Part shown: positions 8,098 to 16,436 of the stretch, in pieces
Numbering within the stretch: position 1 is the first letter of the stretch
Layout: every line of letters begins with the position of its first letter
DNA from: Roseomonas acroporae
Lineage (GTDB): Bacteria; Pseudomonadota; Alphaproteobacteria; Acetobacterales; Acetobacteraceae
DNA: 64,000 nt
Direction: 5' to 3'
NCBI RefSeq assembly: GCF_023223525.1
Contig: NZ_JALPRX010000068.1
Span: 62,001-126,000 of the forward strand
Position numbers and translations under genes: made by a program
The notes under the pieces: model-generated
Database searches by the model: none
Told to the model about the DNA's origin: nothing
The model's input: only the letters and a program-made list of their open reading frames with translations

Positions 8098-9225
8098 CTA
8101 CTCGGTGTCCGACCCCACCAGGCGCACCTCGCCGGCGGGGCTGTCGGGCCCCCACATGCGCTCCAGCGCCCGCTCGGCGCGGGCCTCCGGCTTGAACAGG
8201 TGGATCACGAGGTCGCCCGCGTCGATCAGCACCCAGTCGGAGGAGCCGAGCCCCTCCACCTGCACGCGCTGGCGCAGCCCGGCCTCGCGCAGCGCCTGTT
8301 CCAGGTGCTGCGCCATGGCCTGGATCTGCCGGTCGGCGAGGCCGGAGGCGACGATCATGCGGTCCGCGAAGGAGGAGCGGTCGGCGATGTCGAGGACCAC
8401 GATGTCCTCCGCCTTGTCGTCCTCCAGGCTGCGCCGGGCGGCCTCCACCAGCCGGTCCACGGCGGGCGGCGCGGCGACGGGCTTGCGCGGCTTGCGGGCG
8501 CGCGGGGTGGCGACGGGGCCGGCCTCGACCTCGGTCTTGCGCAGCTTGCGCGGCCGCGGCGCGACGGGCTCCAACGCCTCCAGCTCGGCCTCGACGCGCT
8601 GCGCCTCGCGCGCCGGCCGCTGGCGGGCGCGGCGCTCGGCGTAGGGCGAGGCGGGAGCCTTGGCCCGCGCCGCGGTGGCGCGGGCACGCGCCGGGGTCTC
8701 GGTGGCGCGGGAACGCGCCGGGGGCTCGGTGGCGCGGGAACGCGCCGGGGTTGCGGCGGTGCGGGCGCGGGTCGGCCGCGCCGGCGCCTCGGCGGTACGG
8801 CCGCGACGCGTGGGCGCCTCGGCGACGCGGGCGCGCGGGGCCTTCGTCCCGGCGGCGGCGCGCTTCGCGGCCGGCCTGGGCTCGTCCTTCGCGCGGGCGG
8901 GTGCGGCAGCCTTGGCGGCGCGGGGCCGGGATTCGCCGGCGGCGGGCTTGCGGGCGCGGGCCGGGGCCGCCGCCTGCGGCCTTGCCCGCCGCGTCACCCC
9001 GGCCTCGCCCTCGGCGGACCGGGCGGCGGGGCGCTTCGCGGGCCGGTCCGCGCGGCTCCCTGAAGCGGCGCGACGCGGGCCGGTGCGGGCGGGCTTGTCT
9101 CCCTCGGTCTTGCCGGGGCCCTTCGGGGTGCGGGCGATGGTCGCCTCCTGTGCGACGCTGTGGTGCGGCCAACCCTGGCCGCAAACGGCCGGGATTGTGA
9201 AGCCTCGCGCCCGGGCAGGCGGCAC
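8098..9225 (-). CDS. rsfS: Ribosome silencing factor RsfS with long basic N-terminal extension
   Basis: The conserved RsfS/Iojap domain is only the last about 120 residues (about 255-375), with DKAEDIVVLDIADRSSFADR, SGLADRQIQAMAQHLE and GLGSSDWVLIDAGDLVIHLF intact. It binds ribosomal protein uL14 and blocks subunit joining in starvation. Ahead of it lie about 220 residues almost wholly Ala, Arg, Pro, Lys and Thr with internal repeats such as PARSRATEPPARSRATE; typical family members are 105-150 residues. The only standard start without shortening the basic tail is the GTG at 9225, which has no ribosome site. An ideal GGAGG (9144-9148) sits 5 nt before an in-frame ATC (9138-9136), so a non-AUG start is possible. 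Function of the tail is unknown; disordered RNA or ribosome binding is a guess. Confidence 0.85.
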   Translation of the reverse strand: MPPARARGFTIPAVCGQGWPHHSVAQEATIARTPKGPGKTEGDKPARTGPRRAASGSRADRPAKRPAARSAEGEAGVTRRARPQAAAPARARKPAAGESRPRAAKAAAPARAKDEPRPAAKRAAAGTKAPRARVAEAPTRRGRTAEAPARPTRARTAATPARSRATEPPARSRATETPARARATAARAKAPASPYAERRARQRPAREAQRVEAELEALEPVAPRPRKLRKTEVEAGPVATPRARKPRKPVAAPPAVDRLVEAARRSLEDDKAEDIVVLDIADRSSFADRMIVASGLADRQIQAMAQHLEQALREAGLRQRVQVEGLGSSDWVLIDAGDLVIHLFKPEARAERALERMWGPDSPAGEVRLVGSDTE

Positions 9226-9407
9226 GGCACGGCACGCATGGATGCGGCCGGTGGCGAGGGAATGGTCGCGCGGGCGGCGCGAGGCAAGGGGCGCGGGCGG
9301 CCCCGCGCGACGCTGGCGTCATCGTGAATCGATGGGGTGACGAGGCGGGGTGGTGCGGCGGGCGGCGACCCCGCCTCCGACGCCGCCCGCCCCTGGTCCG
9401 AGCCCCT

Positions 9408-9505
9408 GGCCTACCTCCCCTGGCCCGCCTCCTCTGGCCCGCCTCCCCTGGCCCGCCTCCCCTGGCCTACCTCCCCTGGCCCGCCTCCTCTGGCCCGCCT
9501 CCCCT
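9408..9505. repeat. 14-bp tandem repeat, seven copies
   Basis: Units of GGCCCGCCTCCCCT and its variants with CTAC or CCTCT occur seven times in the order A-B-C-C-A-B-C (A has CTACC, B has CTCCTCT). This suggests a block duplication on top of unit slippage. The unit is not a multiple of three. It fills most of the rsfS to nadD gap; nothing else was seen in 9226-9530. Confidence 0.85.
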
Positions 9506-9530
9506 GGTCGGTGCCCCCTGACCGTGTCGT

Positions 9531-10226
9531 TCAGGCGGCCCGTGCCAGCGCCGCCCGGATCGCGGTGGCCGAGGCCGAATGCTCCGGCGCGACCAGCAGG
9601 CTCCAGCCGGCATGCCGGGCCTTTCCCGGGTCCTGCCCCGCCAGCAGCGCCGCCGGGCGGCGCCGATGGCGGGCGAGCACGTGCGCCGCCCGCCCGGCCA
9701 GGGCGTGGCGCGTGTAGCCGGGGCGCGGCAGCACCGCGAGCGCGGTGCGGCACGCGATCTCCCGCCAGCGGCCCCAGCGCGGCAACTGGGTGAGGTTGTC
9801 GGCGCCCAGCAGCAGCACGAAGGAGGCGCGCGGGAAGCGGCGCCGCAGCAGGCGCAGCGTGTCGGCGGTGTAGCGCGTGCCGAGCCGCGCCTCGACATCG
9901 ACGGCCAGCACGCGGCGTCCGTCGGCGATGCGTCGGGCGGCGGCGAGGCGCTCGGCGAAGGGCGCCATGCCGCGCCTCGGCTTGAGCGGGTTGCCGGGCG
10001 AGACCAGCAGCCAGACCTCGTCCAGCCCCAGCCGGCGCAACGCCTGCTCCGCCACGTGGCGGTGGCCGGCATGCGCGGGATTGAAGGAGCCGCCGAGCAG
10101 GCCGATGCGCCGGCGGCGGCGATCGCCCCAGGGGCCGGGCAGGCGATGGCCGGGCAGGCGATGGCCCGGCGACGCCTGGTCGGGTGCAGGGCGGTCGGCG
10201 CCGGCCGCCGGGAGACCGGGCCTCAC
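9531..10226 (-). CDS. nadD: Nicotinate-nucleotide adenylyltransferase
   Basis: Makes nicotinic acid adenine dinucleotide from nicotinate mononucleotide and ATP in NAD synthesis. The nucleotidyltransferase signature RIGLLGGSFNPAHAGHRHVA is present, with the second motif SASATAIRAALA near the C terminus (ISSTxIR in most members, here with Ala for the first Ser-Thr). From the GTG at 10226 the protein has 231 residues with about 30 low-complexity residues before the first strand. The frame stays open to 10358 through repetitive MAGSCGAG/MAGSPMAG codons, so the true start is uncertain. It lies between the exported hydratase-like gene and rsfS, within the proA-nadD-rsfS-rlmH block. Confidence 0.9.
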   Translation of the reverse strand: MRPGLPAAGADRPAPDQASPGHRLPGHRLPGPWGDRRRRRIGLLGGSFNPAHAGHRHVAEQALRRLGLDEVWLLVSPGNPLKPRRGMAPFAERLAAARRIADGRRVLAVDVEARLGTRYTADTLRLLRRRFPRASFVLLLGADNLTQLPRWGRWREIACRTALAVLPRPGYTRHALAGRAAHVLARHRRRPAALLAGQDPGKARHAGWSLLVAPEHSASATAIRAALARAA

Positions 10227-10425
10227 GCCCGCCCGCCCGCCACGGCCGGCGCCGCGCCACCCGGCCGCGGGCGGACCGGCCATGGGCGACCCGGCCATGA
10301 GCGGACCGGCCCCGCACGAACCGGCCATGAACGAGCCTGCGCCGCACGAGCCCGCCATGGGCGGGCGCCGGCGCGGGAAGCGGGCCGGCGGGCGTGGCGA
10401 CGGCGGTGGCGGGCGGCGTTCTGGA

Positions 10426-11322
10426 TCACTGCATCCGGACGGTGACGCTGACCGGCTCGGCCAGCAAGCCCTCGTAGCGCAGCGTGTAGGTGCGGCCGGC
10501 GACGCTGGGCACGGAGGGCGCGAAGCCGCCGAGCGAGACGATGTCGCCCGCCCGCAGCCGCTGGCCGGACTTCGCGAGGTCGGCGACCAGCCACGGGATC
10601 ACGTCGAGCGGGTGGCCGAGCAGGGCGGTGCCGGGGGCGCGGGCCAGCTCGCGCGTATCGTCGGCGAGGATCACCGTCATGCTCGCCAGCCGGTCGGCGA
10701 ATTCCGGCGTCGCCTGCACCGGAATCGGCGTGCCGACCACGCCCGAGCGCGCGGCGACCTCGATGGCGATCAGGTTCGGACCATCCACCTGCCCCTGGGC
10801 GAGCGAGACGTCGGGCAGCTCGATGAAGGGGACCACCTGGTCGAGGTGGCGCAGGATCTCCACCCGGTCGGTGGCGCCGTTGATGCCCTCGTCGCGCACC
10901 CGCACCAGCAGGTCGGCCTCGACGCTCGGATTGACGCCGAAGCGCGCCGGCATGGCGTCGCCGGAGCGGTGGCGCAGGGTCGCCTCGAAGATCGCGCCGC
11001 GCACCGGGTGCGGCACGCCGAATCGCTGCTGCACGGCGGTGTTGGTCAACCCGACCTTCCAGCCGACCTGCCGGCCCCACTCGCGCGCCAGCAGCGGCGT
11101 CAGCCGGTCCTGCGCGCACTGCCCGTCGGCGAGCGAGAGGCCCGGGCCGTAGCCCTGCACCGGCGCCTCGGCGCGCAGGATGGCGGCGGCGCGCTCGGCG
11201 ACGGCCGCCTCGGAGGGGCATTCGGCGCGGGCGGCGGCGGGCAGCGCCGCGAGGGCCAGCACGGCCAGGGCGGCGGGCAGGCGCCGCGGCGGAATCGGGC
11301 GCGGGATGCGGTCGGGGGTCAT
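10426..11322 (-). CDS. Exported 2-keto-4-pentenoate hydratase-like (FAH superfamily) protein
   Basis: 298 residues from the ATG giving MTPDRIPRPIPPRRLP. Residues about 12-34 form a hydrophobic stretch ending AALPAAARAE, a good Sec signal peptide. The mature part matches the MhpD/DmpE hydratase-decarboxylase fold: GWKVGLTN near 92-99, FGVPHPVRGAIFE, VEADLLVRV with the metal-binding Glu, FIELPD, GHPLDVIPWL and a C-terminal GDIVSLGGF. Known members are cytoplasmic enzymes of meta-cleavage pathways, so export is unusual. It is inserted between proA and nadD. Substrate unknown; catalytic activity not assured. Confidence 0.82.
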   Translation of the reverse strand: MTPDRIPRPIPPRRLPAALAVLALAALPAAARAECPSEAAVAERAAAILRAEAPVQGYGPGLSLADGQCAQDRLTPLLAREWGRQVGWKVGLTNTAVQQRFGVPHPVRGAIFEATLRHRSGDAMPARFGVNPSVEADLLVRVRDEGINGATDRVEILRHLDQVVPFIELPDVSLAQGQVDGPNLIAIEVAARSGVVGTPIPVQATPEFADRLASMTVILADDTRELARAPGTALLGHPLDVIPWLVADLAKSGQRLRAGDIVSLGGFAPSVPSVAGRTYTLRYEGLLAEPVSVTVRMQ

Positions 11323-11469
11323 GGTGCCTTGGCGTTCCTCTCGGGCTTCCTGCATCGGGGCGGCAGCCGGCGGGCCGGTGGCCCCCTGGCGGCTTCCCCG
11401 ATGCCCCGAGGGGCCGGCGCGCGGCCGCCTCCCCCGGGGAAGCGGCCGGCCGTTCTCAGGACCCGGGCT

Positions 11470-12735
11470 TCAGGGCCGGGTCTGGCCGCTCCCGAGCACA
11501 TGGTAGCGATAGGTGCAGAGCTGTTCCAATCCCACCGGCCCGCGCGCGTGCAGCCGGCCGGTGGCGATGCCGATCTCGGCGCCGAAGCCGAACTCGCCGC
11601 CGTCGCAGAACTGCGTCGAGGCGTTGACCATGCCCACCGCGCTGTCGAGGCCGTTCAGGAAGGCCTCGGCGGCGGCCGCGTCCCCGGTGACGATCGCCTC
11701 GGTGTGCTCGGAGCCGTGGCGGCGGATGTGGTCGAGCGCCGAATCCACCCCGTCCACCACCGCGACCGAGAGCCGCGCGTCCAGCCACTCGGTCGAGAAG
11801 TCCTCGTCCGAGGCGGCGGGCAGGGTCGGCACGACGGCACGGGCGCGCGCGTCGGCGCGGAAGTCGCAGCCCAGCGCGGCGAGGTCGTCCACCAGCACCG
11901 GCAGCAGGGCGGGGGCGATGGCGGCGTCGATCAGCAGAGTCTCGGTGGCGCCGCAGATGCCGGTGCGGCGCATCTTGGCGTTGGCGAGGATGCGCCGCGC
12001 CATGTCGGGATCGGCCGCCGCGTGGACGTAGGTGTGGCAGAGCCCCTCGGCATGGGCGAGCACGGGCACCCGGCTCTCCTCCTGCACGCGGGTGACGAGG
12101 CCCTTGCCGCCGCGCGGGATGATGAGGTCGATCAGCCCGGCGGCGCGCAGCATGGCGCCGACGAAGGCGCGGTCGGCGACCGGCGCCACCTGCACGGCGG
12201 CCTCGGGCAGCCCGGCGGCGCGCAGCCCTTCCAGCAGGCATTCGTGGATGGCGCGGGCCGAGCGCAGGCTCTCCGAGCCGCCGCGCAGGATCACCGCGTT
12301 GCCGGACTTGAGGCACAGCGCGGCGGCATCGGCCGTCACGTTGGGGCGGCTCTCGTAGATCATGCCGATCACGCCGATCGGCTGCGCGACGCGGCGGATG
12401 ACCAGGCCGTTCGGCCGGGTCCATTCCGCCAGCACTCGGCCGACGGGGTCGGGCAGCGCCGCCACCTCCTCCAGCCCCTTCGCCATCGCCTCGACGCGGG
12501 CGGGGGTGAGGGTCAGTCGGTCGCGGTAGGCGGGCGTCAGCCCCTCGGCGGCGGCGAGGTCGGCGGCGTTGGCGGCCAGGATGTCGCCCGCGCGGGCACG
12601 GAGCGCGGCGGCGGCCTCCCGCAGCGCGCGGTCCTTCGCCGGTCGCGGGGCGCGCGCGAGCAGGGAGGCGGCCGCCTTCGCATCGCGGGCGGCGCTCTCC
12701 AGGAGGCGGGCAACCTCGTCGGCGAGCTGGTTCAC
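11470..12735 (-). CDS. proA: Gamma-glutamyl phosphate reductase
   Basis: NADPH-dependent reduction of gamma-glutamyl phosphate to glutamate semialdehyde, the second step of proline synthesis. From the GTG at 12735, preceded by AAAAGG about 8 nt upstream, the product has 421 residues, the family size. Landmarks are the IGVIGMIYESRPNVTADAAA motif, the catalytic cysteine in RRTGICGATETLLID, and FCDGGEFGFGAEIGI near the C terminus. The frame is open to 12825 through a Gly-rich non-family stretch. proB is not in the window. It begins the minus-strand block leading to nadD, rsfS and rlmH. Confidence 0.95.
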   Translation of the reverse strand: MNQLADEVARLLESAARDAKAAASLLARAPRPAKDRALREAAAALRARAGDILAANAADLAAAEGLTPAYRDRLTLTPARVEAMAKGLEEVAALPDPVGRVLAEWTRPNGLVIRRVAQPIGVIGMIYESRPNVTADAAALCLKSGNAVILRGGSESLRSARAIHECLLEGLRAAGLPEAAVQVAPVADRAFVGAMLRAAGLIDLIIPRGGKGLVTRVQEESRVPVLAHAEGLCHTYVHAAADPDMARRILANAKMRRTGICGATETLLIDAAIAPALLPVLVDDLAALGCDFRADARARAVVPTLPAASDEDFSTEWLDARLSVAVVDGVDSALDHIRRHGSEHTEAIVTGDAAAAEAFLNGLDSAVGMVNASTQFCDGGEFGFGAEIGIATGRLHARGPVGLEQLCTYRYHVLGSGQTRP

Positions 12736-13303
12736 GGCACGGACCTTTTCGACAGCCGGGACAGGCGGCCGCACCGGACGGCCGCCGCCGCCATGCCCGG
12801 ACGAACCTTCCGCAGGTTCGCGCACGGGCGGATGGCGAGGCAGACTTGCGCAGCCTGATTAGCGCGGCGGCGGGCCGCCGAACAGGGCGGGCCGCGCGGG
12901 GTGAGCCATGCGCGGACCGGCGGCACGCTCGCCCCGACGGCCGGGACGGGGCACGGCCCCCATGGACAGGACGGGGCATGGCCCCGACGGCCGGGACGGG
13001 GCACGGCCCCGATGGCCGGGACGGGGCACGTCCCCGATGCCGGTTCGCCCGTCGCATGCCTCCCGGCCCCGGCCCCCGGTCGCGCAGGCCGGCGCCGCCC
13101 GCGCCCCTGCCCCCTCCGACGCGGCCAGCACCGGGCACGACGCCGCTTGCCGTCCCGCCGGGGCGGTAGGCACGATACCGCGCGACCGGAACGGCGGGCG
13201 GCGGGGATTCGGGGCCATCGTGGTCCGGGCCGCCGGCGAAGGGCAGGCGCGGCAGGGAAGGCGCGGGGGGCCGATGGCCGCCCGGCACGCGCAGGGGGGA
13301 TGG
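12736..13303. other. Divergent intergenic region with a minisatellite
   Basis: 568 bp between proA (minus) and the MetX-like gene (plus). It must hold both promoters. The only structure seen is the 25-bp tandem repeat at 12932-13031. Long open frames crossing it have no family-like content. Confidence 0.5.
12932..13031. repeat. 25-bp tandem repeat, four copies
   Basis: Four units resembling CCCCGACGGCCGGGACGGGG followed by CACGG, with the second unit the most diverged (CCCCCATGGACAGG). It lies in the divergent proA / MetX-like region. Confidence 0.85.
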
Positions 13304-14608
13304 ATGCTGAGACGCGCACTGATCCGGGCGGCGCTGGCGCCGGCGGCGATCCGCGGGGTGCTGGATGGCGCGGCCCGCCGGGCCGGGCTCGCCGCCGGCC
13401 TGTCGGGCGCCCTGGCCGCGCCGGCCATCGCCCAGGCCCCCACCCAGGCCCCCACCCAGCCCCCCGTGCAGACCGCCCCGTCCGGCACGGCCGCGCCGGA
13501 GGACGGGCTCGTCGAGAAGAAGGTGTTCGAGACCCAGGGCTTCCGCACCCGCGGCGGCGCCACCATCCCGACCGTCCGCCTCGGCTACCAGACCATGGGG
13601 CAGCTCAACGCGGCGGGCGACAACGCGGTGCTGATCTGCCACTTCTTCTCGGCCAACAGCCACGCCTTCGGCCGCTACGCGGCGGGCGAGGCGCCGGGCT
13701 ACTGGGACGCGATCATCGGCCCGGGCAAGGCGATCGACACGGGGCGGTTCTTCGTCGTCTCCTCCGACACGCTGGTCAACATCAACCCGCGCGACGCCCG
13801 CACCACCACCACCGGCCCGGCCACGGTGAACCCGCAGACCGGCCGGCCCTGGGGCATGGAATTCCCCGTGATCGCCATGCGCGACTTCGTGGAGGCGCAG
13901 AAGCTGCTGCTCGACAGCCTGGGCGTGAAGCGGCTGGCGCTGGTGGCGGGGCCGAGCAACGGGGCGCTGAACACCATCGAATGGGCCTGCGCCTACCCGG
14001 AGATGATCGAGCGCGCCATGCCGGTGATCGGCGCGGGCGAGTTCGACGCCTGGATGATCGGCTGGCTCGACGTCTGGGAGAGCCCGATCCGGCTCGACCC
14101 GAACTGGCGCGGCGGCGACTACTACGGCGTCGGGCGCGAGGCGCCGCTGCGGGGGCTGGCGGAGGCGCTGAAGATCGTCTCGCTGCATGCGCGCGACCGC
14201 GGCTGGGCGCGGCAGTTCGGTCGCCGCCCGGCCGAGGGGCAGGACCCGGCGCGCCGGATCGGCGACCGCTTCGCCGTCGAGAAGTGGCTGGAGGACACGG
14301 CGACGGCCCGCGCGCGCACGGCGGACGCCAACTCCTTCCTCTACATGGTGCGGGCCAACCAGCTCTTCCTGAACGAGTACCCGTCGAGCGAGGCGGCGCT
14401 CGCGAACAGCAAGGCGCGCTGGCTGGTGGCGGCGAGCCTGGGCGACCGCGTGTTCCCGATCGAGTACAACCACGAGCTGGTGGCGATGCTGCGCCGGGCG
14501 GGGCGCCCGGTGGAGTTCGTGGAGCTGCGCGGCGATCTCGGGCACCTCGAGGGCGTCGCCGGCATGGCGCAGGCGGCCGGGCCGATCGGGCGCTTCCTGG
14601 CGGGGTGA
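13304..14608 (+). CDS. Exported MetX-like alpha/beta hydrolase
   Basis: 434 residues from the ATG of MLRRALIRAALAPAAI, with GGGGGGA about 5 nt upstream. A signal peptide ends near residue 43 (LAAPAIAQA), followed by a Pro/Gln/Thr linker. The body is homologous to homoserine O-acetyltransferase: VRLGYQTMGQLN, the nucleophile elbow AGPSNGALNTIEWA (Ser in G-x-S-x-G context), a late acid in GDRVFPIEYNHE and the His in GDLGHLEGV. Real MetX is cytoplasmic and has GGSMGGMQAL at the elbow, so this is probably a secreted esterase/acyltransferase of that family and not a methionine enzyme. No methionine genes are nearby. Confidence 0.85.
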   Translation: MLRRALIRAALAPAAIRGVLDGAARRAGLAAGLSGALAAPAIAQAPTQAPTQPPVQTAPSGTAAPEDGLVEKKVFETQGFRTRGGATIPTVRLGYQTMGQLNAAGDNAVLICHFFSANSHAFGRYAAGEAPGYWDAIIGPGKAIDTGRFFVVSSDTLVNINPRDARTTTTGPATVNPQTGRPWGMEFPVIAMRDFVEAQKLLLDSLGVKRLALVAGPSNGALNTIEWACAYPEMIERAMPVIGAGEFDAWMIGWLDVWESPIRLDPNWRGGDYYGVGREAPLRGLAEALKIVSLHARDRGWARQFGRRPAEGQDPARRIGDRFAVEKWLEDTATARARTADANSFLYMVRANQLFLNEYPSSEAALANSKARWLVAASLGDRVFPIEYNHELVAMLRRAGRPVEFVELRGDLGHLEGVAGMAQAAGPIGRFLAG

Positions 14609-14809
14609 GGGCGGGCCCGGCGGCGCCCGTCTCCGGGTGCCGCCGACAGGATGGCCGGCGGACGGCGCCGGTGACCGGAACCGGCGGGCGGAACCGCGGG
14701 GAATGCGCGGCGCCATGCCCGCCTGGTCCGCGCGGTCGGGGGGCGGCGAGCCCGCGCCGTCCGCCGATGGTCAAGCGCCACGGCATGCGCTAAGCGGGGC
14801 CGCAGGTGC

Positions 14810-14882
14810 GGGCCTGTAGCTCAATGGTCAGAGCGGACCGCTCATAACGGTTTGGTTGCAGGTTCGAGTCCTGCCGGGCCCA
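14810..14882 (+). tRNA. tRNA with anticodon CAU, most like tRNA-Ile2 (lysidine type)
   Basis: 73 nt without encoded CCA. The acceptor GGGCCTG pairs with CGGGCCC, discriminator A at 14882; D stem GCTC/GAGC; anticodon stem GACCG/CGGTT around loop CTCATAA (anticodon CAT); T arm GCAGG-TTCGAGT-CCTGC. The 8-nt D loop and TGGTT variable region resemble bacterial tRNA-Ile2, whose C34 is converted to lysidine by TilS, more than elongator tRNA-Met. It is clearly not an initiator. Isoacceptor identity is about 65% sure. Confidence 0.92.
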
Positions 14883-14920
14883 TCCTTCCGCCCACCCTTC
14901 CGAGAGCACAAGACACGCGC

Positions 14921-15874
14921 ATGACCGGGATTGCCGGGGCCGGCGCCGATCCGGCGGCAGGCGGGATCGCCGCCGCCTATCTGGCGGCCGAGGGGTTCGA
15001 GGCGGAACTGGCCGAGGAGCTGGCCCGCGCCGGCCGGCGCATCGCCGGCTGGCACGGCCGGCTGGCCCTCTCGCCGGACCCGCCGGCCACCATCGCCTGG
15101 GCGCTCGACACCTGGACCGCGCCGCGCGCGCTGCCCGCCCCCTCGGTCAAGGCCGCCGCCGACGCGCTGCGGGCGATGCAGCGCAACTGGTCGCACTACG
15201 GCGCGTCGCACCACCGGCGCGCGGCGCTGATCGAGGCGCGGCTGCCGCCGGTGAAGGCACGGCCGCTGACCTTCCCGGAGCCCGCCCCCACCGGCCATCT
15301 CGGCGCCTGGACGCTGCTGGCGCCGGACCGGCTGCTGGCCAGCCCGACCAAGGCCAGCCCCTTCGTCAACGGCGCGCCGCGCTTCGTGGAGGATCGCGAG
15401 GGGCCGCCCTCGCGCGCCTACCTCAAGCTGTGGGAGGCGCTGACGCGGCTCGGGCGCTGGCCGGGGCCGGGCGAGACCTGCCTCGACCTCGGCGCCTCGC
15501 CCGGCGGCTGGACCTGGGCGCTGGCGCGGCTCGGCGCCACGGTGATCGCGGTGGACAAGGCGCCGCTCGATCCCGCCATCGCCTCCATGCCGGGCGTCTC
15601 TGTGCGGCAGGAGAGCGCCTTCGGCCTCGACCCGCGCGCGGAACCCGCCGTGGACTGGCTGTTCAGCGACGTGATCTGCTACCCGGCGCGCCTGCTCGCC
15701 CTGGTGCGCCGCTGGCTGGAGGCCGGGGCGGCGCGCAATCTCGTCTGCACCATCAAGTTCCAGGGCGTGACCGACCACGACACGGCGGCGGAATTCGCCG
15801 CCATCCCCGGCGCGGTGATGTTCCACGGCGCGCACAACAAGCACGAGCTGATGTTCGCCCGCCTGGCCCCGTAG
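14921..15874 (+). CDS. RlmM-like SAM-dependent rRNA 2'-O-methyltransferase (FtsJ fold)
   Basis: 317 residues starting 38 nt after the tRNA. The C-terminal half is a Rossmann-fold RrmJ/FtsJ methyltransferase with motif I CLDLGASPGGWTWALARLGA (about residues 187-206). The K-D-K-E tetrad can be assigned to Lys in RAYLKLWEAL, Asp in WLFSDVICYP, Lys in CTIKFQG and Glu in HELMFARL. The N-terminal part resembles the THUMP-like domain of RlmM, which methylates C2498 of 23S rRNA in E. coli. It is shorter than E. coli RlmM (366), so the exact target is inferred. Confidence 0.86.
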   Translation: MTGIAGAGADPAAGGIAAAYLAAEGFEAELAEELARAGRRIAGWHGRLALSPDPPATIAWALDTWTAPRALPAPSVKAAADALRAMQRNWSHYGASHHRRAALIEARLPPVKARPLTFPEPAPTGHLGAWTLLAPDRLLASPTKASPFVNGAPRFVEDREGPPSRAYLKLWEALTRLGRWPGPGETCLDLGASPGGWTWALARLGATVIAVDKAPLDPAIASMPGVSVRQESAFGLDPRAEPAVDWLFSDVICYPARLLALVRRWLEAGAARNLVCTIKFQGVTDHDTAAEFAAIPGAVMFHGAHNKHELMFARLAP

Positions 15875-15884
15875 GCTGCCGCCC

Positions 15885-15943
15885 GGGCCGGCGCGGATTC
15901 ACGCCTTCGGGCGTGTCCGCCCTCCGGCGACCTGCGCCGGCCC
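15885..15943 (+). terminator. Large GC-rich stem-loop after the RlmM-like gene
   Basis: GGGCCGGCGC (15885-15894) pairs with GCGCCGGCCC (15934-15943), with an inner ACGCC-TTCG-GGCGT tetraloop hairpin. No T-run, so terminator function is inferred from position. The core GCGGATTCACGCC...GGGCGTGTCCGCCC recurs at 30819-30863. Confidence 0.5.
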
Positions 15944-16036
15944 GGCCGCCGGCGCGACTTGTCCGGATTGTCATCCCTGCATCCCGGACGCCCGTGCCAC
16001 GTTCAGGGCATGGCAAACACGGCAGGAGAGCCAGCC

Positions 16037-16270
16037 ATGGTCGATCGCAGCCAGATCAAGGAACACATGGAGGTCGTCGGCTCGGACGGCGGCCATATCG
16101 GGACGGTGGACCACCTCGACGGGGACCGGATCAAGCTCGCGAAGAAGGATCGCGGCTCGGGCGGGCACCACCACTACCTGCCGCTCGGCCTGGTCGAGGA
16201 GATCGACGAGGCCGGGGTGCGCATGTCCTTCAAGTCGGAGCTGGCCGAGCAGTTCTGGGAGGCGAAGTAG
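16037..16270 (+). CDS. DUF2171 domain protein
   Basis: 77 residues from the ATG that follows AGGAGAG by about 8 nt. The pattern DRSQIKEHMEVVGSDGGHIG then TVDHLDGDRIKLAKKD matches DUF2171, a PRC-barrel-like small protein often found in stress-related settings in Alphaproteobacteria. The His run GGHHHYLPL is typical. A Met 9 codons upstream (16010) is a weaker start. It is monocistronic; function unknown. Confidence 0.85.
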   Translation: MVDRSQIKEHMEVVGSDGGHIGTVDHLDGDRIKLAKKDRGSGGHHHYLPLGLVEEIDEAGVRMSFKSELAEQFWEAK

Positions 16271-16436
16271 CCGCCCCGCCCCGCGCCCTCGCGGCCGGGG
16301 CACGTCGCGACGGGCCGGGGGACGCCGATCCGCGGATCGACGGCCCACGGATTGCCAGGCCGCGCGGGATCGGGCACTCGTGCCCGCCGCCCGCGCGGCC
16401 GAGGCCGGCTGCCGGGCGCCGCAGAAGGAGCCCGGC

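Noticed and set aside
12932-13031. Possible CRISPR array (regular repeats)
   Set aside because: Units are contiguous with no unique spacers, so this is a minisatellite. The same applies to the other tandem repeats; no cas genes are present.
11456-14716. A 1086-codon minus-strand open frame across proA and the MetX-like gene
   Set aside because: Antisense or out-of-frame to two well-supported genes; no family-like segments.
14810-14882. Initiator tRNA-fMet
   Set aside because: The acceptor G1-C72 pair is formed and the anticodon stem lacks the three G-C pairs of initiators, so it is an elongator or Ile2 type.
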